The notes under the pieces were generated by a model. The model saw only the letters and a program-made list of their open reading frames with translations. It had not been told where the DNA came from and made no database searches. Made by a program: the position numbers and the translations under genes. From positions 1 to 18,935 of the forward strand of contig CAJTJV010000043.1 of assembly GCA_910576775.1 (NCBI GenBank): a stretch of DNA of 18,935 nt, given 5' to 3'. The DNA is from an uncultured Muribaculaceae bacterium (GTDB taxonomy: Bacteria > Bacteroidota > Bacteroidia > Bacteroidales > Muribaculaceae). Shown here in pieces: positions 1 through 8,201 of this stretch; the first letter of the stretch is position 1; each line of letters starts with the position of its first letter.

Positions 1-29
1 GGTCGCGGGTTCGAGTCCCGTTTTTCGCT
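1..29 (+). tRNA. 3' end of a tRNA, probably tRNA-Gly (partial)
   Basis: Only the T-arm and the 3' acceptor strand are inside the window. The T-stem is 5-9 with 17-21, around the loop TTCGAGT (10-16). The acceptor strand TTTTCGC (22-28) is followed by the discriminator T at 29. No CCA is encoded. A T discriminator and this T-arm fit bacterial tRNA-Gly, but the anticodon lies outside the window, so the amino acid is inferred. It forms a tRNA pair with the Leu gene 33 bases downstream. Confidence 0.8.
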
Positions 30-62
30 CTATCTTTTCACCAAACTAAGCAAAAACTTAAT

Positions 63-146
63 GTCCGGATGGCGGAATTGGTAGACGCGCTACTTTGAGG
101 GGGTAGTGTCAATTATGACGTGTGAGTTCGAGTCTCATTTCGGACA
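63..146 (+). tRNA. tRNA-Leu (anticodon GAG)
   Basis: This is a complete class II tRNA of 84 bases. The acceptor stem GTCCGGA (63-69) pairs with TTCGGAC (139-145) and the discriminator is A146, with no encoded CCA. The anticodon stem is 90-94 with 102-106, and the loop TTGAGGG (95-101) has anticodon GAG at 97-99, reading CUC and CUU. The long variable arm (107-110 with 117-120) is typical of tRNA-Leu. The T-stem is 122-126 with 134-138 around TTCGAGT. A terminator follows five bases after the gene. Confidence 0.95.
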
Positions 147-150
147 CTTA

Positions 151-190
151 AAAATCCAAGCGAATTATTTATGATTCGCTTGGATTTTTA
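151..190 (+). terminator. Intrinsic terminator of the tRNA operon
   Basis: A perfect 15-bp inverted repeat (arms 151-165 and 174-188, loop 166-173) has an A-rich start and a T-rich end (185-189), so it can act in both directions. It begins five bases after tRNA-Leu and separates the tRNA transcript from the large gene downstream. Confidence 0.9.
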
Positions 191-360
191 TTTGTTCCGG
201 CCTTCTGTTTTCCTTTTTCCTGTTTCATGTCTTACTGCCGTTAAGAACTGAATCACATGATATTTTGACGCACATATGCGGTATTCTCAGCACACCACTG
301 TTAATATTAAAAAAATCACATTCCAGAAAACTGAATCCCCCCAATAGTAACGGTCCTCAA
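191..360. other. Intergenic leader without a recognisable gene
   Basis: The stretch between the tRNA terminator and the promoter at 361-391 holds no RNA gene or convincing coding sequence. The reading frame of the downstream gene is open back to 265, but that extension reads as low-complexity, unpatterned sequence and lies upstream of the promoter, so it is treated as non-coding. Confidence 0.6.
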
Positions 361-391
361 TTGAATTTCTTCGCGAATTTAATTATCTTTG
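361..391 (+). promoter_or_regulatory. Bacteroidota-type promoter for the 424-8201 run
   Basis: The -7 box TATCTTTG (384-391) matches TAnnTTTG exactly. A weak -33 element, TTG at 361-363, lies 20 bases upstream. Transcription would start near 397, giving a leader of about 27 bases before the ATG at 424. This also argues against translation starting at 265. Confidence 0.65.
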
Positions 392-423
392 CAGTAGAAA
401 CCTCTAATATATCTTCATTCATT

Positions 424-3400
424 ATGCACTACATTATCGACGATTTCTACGAATTCGAAGTTGACTATAGTATTGACAATCCTGATTATTTTTATTTAAA
501 GGCCTCTTATAATGATTGCACAACCAACATACCATTAAAAAAATTTCCTTTTCAGAAAAGACCACCATACGATAGACCCGCAACCATTACTTGTCGCGTA
601 AAAACTATAGATGCTAACGGCCTTCCGGTATTGGCTCCAAGCATAGCAAGTTATGTAAAACTTTTATATCAAAAAAAATTTGCCAGAGGCGAATCATTTG
701 AATGCACCGTCATTTCGGCACCCGAGAATCCTGCTACCGCCCCGTATATCATTGAGGATAAATACGGCATTATATATAAAGTCTATGAACCGGAAGCTAC
801 TATGTCGAAAGGCCAAAGGGTTAATTATAAATTTACAAGGCTTACCGACAGATATTTTATTATTCAACAGATACAGGAAGATTCCCGCATAAAATTCTTC
901 ACACCCGAAGACCTGCTTAAAGCAGCAAACATCCGTACTACGGTTTCAGAACTTATGCTCCGTATATTCTATACCGCACCTCAACTGGAATCCGCAAGAA
1001 AGGATTTTGAAGCAGCCCATCCGTCGTGGATTATTACGGCATTAAAATCTGTCATCGCTACCCTCCCCGAATGGTTTCTGCGCACCAATCTTGCAAAAAC
1101 AAACCGGGTATATATGCAGATGCTCGATGCTGTAAGAAACATAGTATTATATCTTCTTGAAGGTTCAAGTTTCCTTTCTGCCTCATCTCCCGAGCACAGA
1201 CGTGTAATCCAGTCTCTTCTAACCGATATTGCCGATAGTCTCGAGCCCTACGAAATAATGCTCAATCTCCTTCGCGATAACGGAGAAGACGCATATGTCC
1301 GAAATCTTCTTGATAAGCTTCAAGAATCGGGCTATCTATATCATCCGGCAAGACAGTTCGCCGTATTGATGCTGATATTCCGCAGACACCCCGATAAAGT
1401 GGAATATTACCTCAGTCGCATTTTCGAAAGCATTTTCGGACGAGACCTTGAGAACTGGAATCGAGAGCCGTTCAAAAGCGCATTCATAGAACAGTTCCAA
1501 ATATATGTTCGGGAAACGCGCACTGCAATTGACACATATCCCGTTGCAGAAAGTAGAGAACAAAAGGCCGGGATAGAGAACATAATCCTTGCCATTGCGA
1601 TGCAGATTCTTCTTAATCCGGCCGATCCTAATCGCTCGCAACAATGGGCATTGTTCTATAGGTATGTCTCGCTCTTGCGTCCATTGCAGTCCGAAGAGTT
1701 GCTTACCAAAGCATTTATGACACTTATGGGAGCAGAGCTTCCTACACATTTCTCTTACGGCGACCTCAAGCAACCCATGATGATGATAACACATGCTACC
1801 GTCATGCCCGGCGATAATATCCTCAACACCCTAACGACCACCCACAGGTATACAAACAATGGTGTCGACATAACCATCTCTCCTGACGGGCTTACGCTTC
1901 GACCGACAGCTCGACCGGATATTACCGAACGAGCCATCCCTGCCGGAATAATGCCATGGCTCATGCCTCAGATTTTCATAAACGGAGTGCGTGGTCTAAG
2001 TGGCAGTCGCCTACGTAAAATCAACGACCATAATTCCTGGTGGCACGATATTGAGGTTAACCTGTTCGAGCAAGGGTTAAGCCACACCGAAAAGAAAGAA
2101 GAAATTATCAAAACCAAAGCGACAGTTGGCTGTCAGGTATTTATCGTAATAGATTCGTTTTCAAATATCATAACAAAAAATCCCATATTCCACTGCCGCA
2201 TTTCAGACCTTGAGTATGACGAAGGAAGAGGAATCCTGAAACGCGAAAATATTGTAGCTTACGGTGTCCGTCAGATATCAATGCGCTCATTCTATTCCGG
2301 AAATCGAAACCAGCGAGGTTTTCTGGCAACTGTAATAAACATAGATGATGACGACAACTACGAATTTTCCCTCCTTGATGAAGTAAACCGTTATGCTGTG
2401 GACAACCTTAATTATGACGATGAATATAGAGCCATAATAACAATATCCAACGACCGAACTTATGCAGCTATTAGTGATACTGGCGTCGGCCTACTCCTCG
2501 AACGCAATCCGAATTATGAACTTACAAACGGATCAATCGTAAAATTCAAATTCAGCAATATTGCAACAGAAGGTCAGCGAATCGGATATATCACCGGAGT
2601 TGACGACAGCGACAATACTTTCGACCAAAGCGACGCATTCGCCCACCTGATAGACAACATCGCAGTAGATGATGAAATAGAAAGTAGCAACGACAATGAC
2701 GAAATACTCCGCGACCCTGAGGACATGCTGTCCAAAGAAGACATAAGAGAAACAATTGAGATTATCCGGTTCAAAGCCATTGCGGAAACCGATCTTATAA
2801 AAGCATACGATTACCTCAGACTTGCTCGTCTGCTTGCAATGGCAATTGATCTTACAGATCTTGCCGACAAATTGCTCGCCCACGCTACCATGCTGTCCTA
2901 TCATCAGTTTTTCGCAACAAACAGCCGCCTTGATGCTGAAAAACTCGAAGATATTCACGACCTTGCAGTGGCCGACCCCTTCCTTCGCATGATTTATCAC
3001 CGCCTTGAACTTGTCTCTTGGCTCGGTCAGCCCGACAAGACAAGTCTACTATACGACTCCATACATAATCCGACAAATAATCTTGAGTGCGACATTGCCC
3101 GCATGGTTATGGCATATAATCTGATACATAGTGCCGGTGGCAATAATTCTATCACAAATGACATCAAGCAAAAAATCATGGAAAAGCTTAATGTCAACAA
3201 CGAAACACGCAAAGGCAAGTATTACGGCTCTGAATCAAAATACCTCGAGTTCAAAACCTCTTTCATCTATCGCCCGGGACTACCGGGCGAAGAAATCAAA
3301 GAAGACCCACAAGGACAGCAATTCCATATTCTAAGCCGCATCGCCGGTCTGCTCAATGCAAACGGCGGTCGTCTTTATCTTGGTGTGAACAACGATGGAT

Positions 3401-4494
3401 TCGAAGTCGGACTCCACGATGATTTCAAATATCTGGAACGTCATTCCGTCTACGCCGGAAATTATGAATTCAAACGTGTAAACACACTCGAGAAAATTGC
3501 AATCTTCCTTGAAGAACTGATAAATCAAAACTTTGAGAGAAAAATTGGACGTAAGATTGCTGTTTCAATCGATGATGAAGCAGAAAAAGGAGTTATTGTT
3601 TTCAATGTAGAGCAATCGCTTGAACCCGTATTCCTGAACGGTCGCCTATTCGTCCGTCAAAGCGGTCAGGCGACGCGCGAATACCGAGGCACAGATATCG
3701 ATGATTTCGTGAACGAACGCTCTGCCCTGCTTATGGAACGCCGAAGAATTCTTGATATAGAAAATGAAGACAAGAATCTCAGCAAACAACTTGACACTTC
3801 GGCACAGGAGACAGCTCCTGCAAAAATTATATCAAGTGGGACGGTTAAAAAAACGCTCCAGCAACCTACATTACTCCGCACATGTAACTGGAGAACAAAT
3901 ATCCGCCACAGCTATGAGCCATCGTACGTAGAACCGTATGGCTACCTATATTTCCGCGATGACAATACATTAATGTACTCTCGAGATGATAAATATACAG
4001 AGCCTGGACAGGACGGATGCACTCTCGCATTGGCAATACCGCAAGACTTATCTGATGGAGTCCTAATCCTTGGCTATCAAAACGAAAAAGTCCTTAAAAT
4101 AGCATTGTCGGAAATCGTCCGGAACTGCGACAATCGCTATTCAAAATTCAACGAAGAACTGCCTCTGATCTTTGCCGCACTTGCCAGAAGCGGTGACGGA
4201 CTCGTATGTATAGCCGCCGACAACGGCAACACAATGTCCAAACGAATGGTACCGGTATGTGATATACCCTTCTCGCGTCTTAATAATTCTCCCAAACGCA
4301 TTCATGAATCAGTAATGAACCATACAGTATTTTACGAGATTGCGGATGAAACATCTCTGAGCAATTTCAACGACTGCTCATGCGATAAAATGCCGTCACG
4401 GCGCTTCGGCGTGACTATACGTTGCGCGGATACAAGCCCCGATGCGACCTATAAGCTTTCTCTAATTACAAACGACAGTGCACCTATACAATGA
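424..4494 (+). CDS. Giant multidomain protein with a Schlafen AlbA_2 domain
   Basis: The product has 1356 residues from the ATG at 424. The frame is open back to 265, but 424 lies just after a good promoter. The recognisable part is an AlbA_2 (Schlafen-type, putative nucleic-acid or ATP binding) domain at about 935-1095: E937-S-K-Y-L-E942-F-K, then NANGGRLYLGVNNDG at 978-992, then the strand NGRLFVRQSG near 1073-1081. Before it, a beta-rich module resembling OB or S1 folds occurs twice (about 51-151 and 630-726). Each copy is followed by a mainly helical region (about 165-520 and 790-925), with an acidic stretch near 742-775. A short charged helix (about 1095-1125) and a beta-rich C-terminal region of about 230 residues end the protein. 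There is no signal peptide or membrane segment, so it should be cytoplasmic. The stop is one base before the glycosyltransferase ATG. Function is unknown; nucleic-acid binding is an inference from the domains. Confidence 0.85.
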   Translation: MHYIIDDFYEFEVDYSIDNPDYFYLKASYNDCTTNIPLKKFPFQKRPPYDRPATITCRVKTIDANGLPVLAPSIASYVKLLYQKKFARGESFECTVISAPENPATAPYIIEDKYGIIYKVYEPEATMSKGQRVNYKFTRLTDRYFIIQQIQEDSRIKFFTPEDLLKAANIRTTVSELMLRIFYTAPQLESARKDFEAAHPSWIITALKSVIATLPEWFLRTNLAKTNRVYMQMLDAVRNIVLYLLEGSSFLSASSPEHRRVIQSLLTDIADSLEPYEIMLNLLRDNGEDAYVRNLLDKLQESGYLYHPARQFAVLMLIFRRHPDKVEYYLSRIFESIFGRDLENWNREPFKSAFIEQFQIYVRETRTAIDTYPVAESREQKAGIENIILAIAMQILLNPADPNRSQQWALFYRYVSLLRPLQSEELLTKAFMTLMGAELPTHFSYGDLKQPMMMITHATVMPGDNILNTLTTTHRYTNNGVDITISPDGLTLRPTARPDITERAIPAGIMPWLMPQIFINGVRGLSGSRLRKINDHNSWWHDIEVNLFEQGLSHTEKKEEIIKTKATVGCQVFIVIDSFSNIITKNPIFHCRISDLEYDEGRGILKRENIVAYGVRQISMRSFYSGNRNQRGFLATVINIDDDDNYEFSLLDEVNRYAVDNLNYDDEYRAIITISNDRTYAAISDTGVGLLLERNPNYELTNGSIVKFKFSNIATEGQRIGYITGVDDSDNTFDQSDAFAHLIDNIAVDDEIESSNDNDEILRDPEDMLSKEDIRETIEIIRFKAIAETDLIKAYDYLRLARLLAMAIDLTDLADKLLAHATMLSYHQFFATNSRLDAEKLEDIHDLAVADPFLRMIYHRLELVSWLGQPDKTSLLYDSIHNPTNNLECDIARMVMAYNLIHSAGGNNSITNDIKQKIMEKLNVNNETRKGKYYGSESKYLEFKTSFIYRPGLPGEEIKEDPQGQQFHILSRIAGLLNANGGRLYLGVNNDGFEVGLHDDFKYLERHSVYAGNYEFKRVNTLEKIAIFLEELINQNFERKIGRKIAVSIDDEAEKGVIVFNVEQSLEPVFLNGRLFVRQSGQATREYRGTDIDDFVNERSALLMERRRILDIENEDKNLSKQLDTSAQETAPAKIISSGTVKKTLQQPTLLRTCNWRTNIRHSYEPSYVEPYGYLYFRDDNTLMYSRDDKYTEPGQDGCTLALAIPQDLSDGVLILGYQNEKVLKIALSEIVRNCDNRYSKFNEELPLIFAALARSGDGLVCIAADNGNTMSKRMVPVCDIPFSRLNNSPKRIHESVMNHTVFYEIADETSLSNFNDCSCDKMPSRRFGVTIRCADTSPDATYKLSLITNDSAPIQ

Positions 4495-4495
4495 T

Positions 4496-5251
4496 ATGGA
4501 ACCTTTGTTTGCAATAATTACAGCCACATATAATGCAACGCACACGATCGGTCGTACTCTCGAAAGCGTAGATTCGCAAACCTGCAAGGACTATGAACAC
4601 TACATTTTGGACGGAGCATCGAAAGATGATACTCTTGATATCGTGCAGTCCCATTCCAATCCACTCCGCATCGTAAAAAGCGAACCGGACCATGGGTTGT
4701 ACGACGCCATGAACAAGGGCATATCGTTCAGCAGAGGAAAATACCTTATTTTCCTTAATGCCGGCGATAAGTTCCACTCACCACATACACTGGAAATTAT
4801 CAAGAACGCGATAATAGAAAACAATATTCCTGGAATTGTATATGGACAGACGCTTATTGTAGATGATAACGGGGAGTATCTCGGGCCAAGACATCTGACT
4901 GCTCCTGAAAAACTAACATACAAGAGTTTCAGCAAAGGAATGCTTGTCTGTCATCAAGCATTCATCCCTTTAAGACGTATTGCCGGCTTCTATAATCTCA
5001 AATATCGCTTTTCCGCTGATTTCGAATGGTGCATTTTGTGTCTCCAGCATTCAAACAATAACATCTACCTGCCCGACGAACCAATTGTCGATTACCTCTC
5101 AGAAGGAATGACAACACAAAATAGAATACCTTCACTCATCGAGCGGTTCAAAATAATGTCATTTTATTACGGATTCTTCACTACGGTAGCCAACCATATC
5201 GGTTTTATAGGCAGGGCGTTGAATCGTCATCTTAATAAGAGAACAAAATAA
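4496..5251 (+). CDS. Family 2 glycosyltransferase (WcaA-like)
   Basis: This 251-residue GT-A fold enzyme is expected to move a sugar from a nucleotide sugar to a cell-surface glycan or lipid acceptor at the inner face of the membrane. The N-terminus FAIITATYNA starts the Rossmann-like nucleotide-binding half. D39 in YILDGASKDD contacts the nucleotide, HGLYDAMNKGI (67-77) is a strong signature of this subgroup, and NAGD (88-91) takes the place of the metal-binding DxD motif. A HQAF segment further on is typical of the acceptor side. No membrane segment is evident. An in-frame GTG at 4478 would overlap the upstream gene; the ATG at 4496, one base after that gene's stop, is preferred. It shares its stop-start junction (TAATG) with the next gene, so it is probably co-transcribed. 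Donor and acceptor cannot be told from the sequence. Confidence 0.9.
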   Translation: MEPLFAIITATYNATHTIGRTLESVDSQTCKDYEHYILDGASKDDTLDIVQSHSNPLRIVKSEPDHGLYDAMNKGISFSRGKYLIFLNAGDKFHSPHTLEIIKNAIIENNIPGIVYGQTLIVDDNGEYLGPRHLTAPEKLTYKSFSKGMLVCHQAFIPLRRIAGFYNLKYRFSADFEWCILCLQHSNNNIYLPDEPIVDYLSEGMTTQNRIPSLIERFKIMSFYYGFFTTVANHIGFIGRALNRHLNKRTK

Positions 5252-5571
5252 TGATACTTTACAATACCACATTCTGCATAGATACCAAACTGCATGATGA
5301 ATTCATCGAATTCCTAAAGCTTCATTATATTCCGGCTGCCGAAAGTTCTGGAATGCACGCAGCTCTTGTACTGGCAATGAGAGGCGGCTACGATGACGAT
5401 AACAATACTCGCACAGTCGCACTCCAGATGCGTGCGCCATCCGAAAAAGCTCTTGAACAATTTCGCACATCACATCTTCCGACAATCTATAATACGATAT
5501 ATAGTAGATGGGGCACCGGTGTTGCAATGTTTGAATCAACTCTCGACATTATACATGACTCTGAACGATAA
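5251..5571 (+). CDS. DUF4286 family protein
   Basis: This small cytoplasmic protein of 106 residues begins MILYNTTFCID and has a HDEFIEFLKLHYIP segment, both characteristic of DUF4286, a family of small alpha/beta proteins of unknown function in Bacteroidota. The pattern (a strand, a helix, then strands around TRTVALQMRAPSEKALEQF) suggests a ferredoxin-like or dimeric alpha-beta barrel fold; this is inference. The start overlaps the glycosyltransferase stop by one base, and its end overlaps the ruvC start by 17 bases. From my recollection of the family, DUF4286 next to ruvC is a common arrangement in Bacteroidota, hinting at co-expression rather than a proven shared role. No catalytic residues are obvious. 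Confidence 0.85.
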   Translation: MILYNTTFCIDTKLHDEFIEFLKLHYIPAAESSGMHAALVLAMRGGYDDDNNTRTVALQMRAPSEKALEQFRTSHLPTIYNTIYSRWGTGVAMFESTLDIIHDSER

Positions 5572-6151
5572 CATAGAACCCACCGTGAAGGGTGCCGACC
5601 GCATAATCATCGGAATTGACCCCGGCACCAATATAATGGGCTACGGCATCCTCGGCATATATGGAAAGAAGCCTGTAATGATTGCTATGGGTATCATTGA
5701 GCTTAACAAAATCGGCGACCATTACATGCGCCTTGCCCGCATATACGAACGTATTCTCATGCTTGTGGAACAATATTGTCCGGACGAGATGGCCATTGAG
5801 GCACCCTTTTTCGGCAAAAACGTTCAATCCATGCTCAAACTTGGCCGTGCACAAGGCGTCGCCATGGCGGCCGCCCTTGCAAGACAGGTACCGATTGCAG
5901 AATACGAACCGCGAAAAATCAAACAAGCAATAACCGGTACCGGCTCGGCATCAAAAGAACAGGTCTGCGAGATGCTTGTCCGGATTCTCAACATACCAAG
6001 AGAATCATTATTGCCAAAGCTCGACGCTACCGATGCTCTTGGTGCTGCTCTCTGCCACTTTTATGAATCGGCAAAACCTGAATTCGCAAAGGGGCCCAAA
6101 TCGTGGAAAGATTTCATCGCCAGAAACCCGGACAAGGTACACAGGTTATAA
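5555..6151 (+). CDS. ruvC: Crossover junction endodeoxyribonuclease RuvC
   Basis: RuvC is the Holliday-junction resolvase that works as a dimer with the RuvAB branch-migration motor (not in this window). The protein has 198 residues from the ATG at 5555. The four acidic catalytic residues of the RNase H-like fold are all present: D22 in IIIGIDPGT, E82 in MAIEAPFFGKN, and D157 and D160 in KLDATDALGAA. The segment after E82 (NVQSMLKLGRAQG) is the usual DNA-binding and dimer region. The frame is open upstream to 5393, but that part reads as the DUF4286 gene in another frame, and the ATG at 5555 leaves a normal N-terminal lead before the first strand. A C-terminal tail of about 30 residues beyond the core (WKDFIARNP) is usual in Bacteroidota members. 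It overlaps DUF4286 by 17 bases and lies 22 bases before ligA. Confidence 0.97.
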   Translation: MTLNDNIEPTVKGADRIIIGIDPGTNIMGYGILGIYGKKPVMIAMGIIELNKIGDHYMRLARIYERILMLVEQYCPDEMAIEAPFFGKNVQSMLKLGRAQGVAMAAALARQVPIAEYEPRKIKQAITGTGSASKEQVCEMLVRILNIPRESLLPKLDATDALGAALCHFYESAKPEFAKGPKSWKDFIARNPDKVHRL

Positions 6152-6173
6152 CTTATAGTATTACTTAAACAAT

Positions 6174-8201
6174 ATGACAATGAACGCCTCTGAATCCGAC
6201 CGCATACTCCATCTTAGAAAGGAGCTGCATAGGCATAACTATAATTATTATGTCGCAAACTCACCTGAGATTTCCGACCGAGAATTCGACATTCTTCTGA
6301 AAGAACTCGAAGAACTCGAAAACCGACATCCTGAGATGTACGACCCGAATTCTCCCACACAACGCGTCGGCTCCGATATTTCTTCCGGTTTTATTCAGGC
6401 TGCACATATATACCCGATGCTATCTTTGGCAAACACCTACTCAATAGATGATGTGGATTCATGGGTACGGCGTACTACTGAGGGACTTGCCGGACAAGAT
6501 TTCACCGTTGTCGGGGAATTGAAATTCGACGGAACAGGTATCTCGCTTATTTACGAGCACGGAAAACTCGTAAGAGCCGTTACACGAGGCGATGGCGAAA
6601 AAGGTGATATTGTCACCGAAAACATACGCACAATACGCAGCATTCCTCTTGAACTGCAAGGTAGCGGTTGGCCTGATTTTTTTGAGATACGTGGTGAGAT
6701 TGTACTCCCATGGGCTGCATTCGACAGACTTAACCGCCAAAGGGCAGATGCCGGCGAACCTCTGTTCGCAAATCCGCGCAATGCTGCATCGGGTACTCTG
6801 AAATTACTGAACCATCAAGAGGTCGCACGCAGAGGACTCGATGCTTATCTGTATTACCTTTTAGGCGAAAATCTGCCATGCGACAACCATTATGACAACA
6901 TGATGGCCGCCCGTTCATGGGGCTTTAAGGTATCTGATGCCATGACAAAACTACAGGACCTTGAAGAAATCGACGAATTCATACGGAAATGGGATATCGA
7001 ACGCAAACAATCACCGGTTGCCACTGATGGTCTTGTATTTAAAATCAACTCCATCAAGCAGCAGTTAAACCTTGGTTTTACGGCAAAATCACCCCGATGG
7101 GCGGTTGCCTACAAGTTTTCCGCCGAACGAGCCCTTACGCGACTGCGTTCCGTTTCTTTCGACGTCGGTCGCATGGGTAATATAACCCCGGTGGCTAACC
7201 TTGAGCCGGTTCTACTTTCGGGAACAATTGTAAAACGCGCCTCGCTCCATAACGAAGATATAATAAAGGCCCTCGACATACATCAGGGCGACATGCTATA
7301 TGTGGAAAAAGGCGGCGAGATAATTCCCAAGATAACAGGAGTTGATTCCGACAGTCGTCTACCCGACGCAGAGCCGGTCAAATTTGTAAGTCACTGTCCG
7401 GCATGCGGAACCAGACTTATCCGTGTTGAAGGAGAGGCTGCATGGGTATGTCCGAACAAACAGGGATGTGTACCACAGATAGTAGGTCGCATCGAACATT
7501 TTGTAGGACGTCGCATGATGAATATCGATGGTATCGGTGAAGAAACTGCCGCCGCGCTCCACGCTCATGGATTTGTGAATAATATTGCAGATCTCTACAA
7601 TCTCACGGTTCCGGATTTATTGAAAATCGAAGGTTTTGCCGAAAAAAGCGCGGCAAGAGTCATCGACGGCATTGCAGCTAGTAAAACAGTACCATTCGAA
7701 CGTGTAATATTCGCCCTCTCCATCCCCTTTGTCGGAGAGACTACCGCTAAAAAAGTCGCCAAGGCCGCAAAATCCATCGACCGGCTTATGGCGATGCCCG
7801 CTTACGAGCTTGAGGCTATCGAAGACGTTGGGCCCAAAATTGCCGTTTCAATATCTGAATATTTCGGCGACCAGGAAAACAGAGAGATCGTCGAACGTCT
7901 GAAAGCCGCAGGTGTGACAATGGAGATTCCTCAAGAAACAACAGACACTCCAATGTCCGACATCCTTGCAGGCAAGACCTTCGTTATAAGCGGCGTATTC
8001 TCCCGTCATTCACGCGATGAATACAAAGATCTTATTGAAAGCCACGGCGGCAAGAATGCAGGTTCGATTTCCAAAAAGACTGATTACGTCCTTGCCGGAG
8101 ACAATATGGGGCCGGCAAAACTTGAAAAAGCAAACAATCTCGGAATCCCAATAATAAATGAAGACGAATTTCTCAAAATGATAGGAACATCAACAGAATA
8201 A
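6174..8201 (+). CDS. ligA: NAD+-dependent DNA ligase LigA
   Basis: LigA seals nicks in duplex DNA during replication and repair, using NAD+. At 675 residues it has the normal bacterial length and full domain order. The Ia domain includes NYYVANSPEISDREFD (24-39) for NMN. The adenylation domain has the active-site lysine K117 in KFDG. The OB fold contains GRMGNITPVANLEPV. The four-cysteine zinc finger is C408, C411, C426 and C432. Helix-hairpin-helix repeats cover about 440-590, and a C-terminal BRCT domain covers about 598-672 (AGKTFVISGVFSRHSRDE). The first ATG, 6174, is taken; a second ATG two codons later (6180) is equally possible and would shift the numbering by two. It is the last gene of the plus-strand run. 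Its final 12 bases overlap the convergent acetyltransferase gene and no terminator hairpin follows. Confidence 0.98.
   Translation: MTMNASESDRILHLRKELHRHNYNYYVANSPEISDREFDILLKELEELENRHPEMYDPNSPTQRVGSDISSGFIQAAHIYPMLSLANTYSIDDVDSWVRRTTEGLAGQDFTVVGELKFDGTGISLIYEHGKLVRAVTRGDGEKGDIVTENIRTIRSIPLELQGSGWPDFFEIRGEIVLPWAAFDRLNRQRADAGEPLFANPRNAASGTLKLLNHQEVARRGLDAYLYYLLGENLPCDNHYDNMMAARSWGFKVSDAMTKLQDLEEIDEFIRKWDIERKQSPVATDGLVFKINSIKQQLNLGFTAKSPRWAVAYKFSAERALTRLRSVSFDVGRMGNITPVANLEPVLLSGTIVKRASLHNEDIIKALDIHQGDMLYVEKGGEIIPKITGVDSDSRLPDAEPVKFVSHCPACGTRLIRVEGEAAWVCPNKQGCVPQIVGRIEHFVGRRMMNIDGIGEETAAALHAHGFVNNIADLYNLTVPDLLKIEGFAEKSAARVIDGIAASKTVPFERVIFALSIPFVGETTAKKVAKAAKSIDRLMAMPAYELEAIEDVGPKIAVSISEYFGDQENREIVERLKAAGVTMEIPQETTDTPMSDILAGKTFVISGVFSRHSRDEYKDLIESHGGKNAGSISKKTDYVLAGDNMGPAKLEKANNLGIPIINEDEFLKMIGTSTE

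Noticed and set aside
1336..1794. Long minus-strand frames opposite the giant gene (also near 2533-3000).
   Set aside because: They are shadows of a well-supported plus-strand coding sequence and show no domain pattern.
4478..4495. A GTG start for the glycosyltransferase six codons upstream.
   Set aside because: It would overlap the preceding gene by 17 bases and add residues not needed by the fold. The ATG at 4496 directly follows the upstream stop.
5393..5554. An upstream extension of the ruvC frame.
   Set aside because: It lies within the DUF4286 gene in another frame, and the normal RuvC N-terminus begins after the ATG at 5555.
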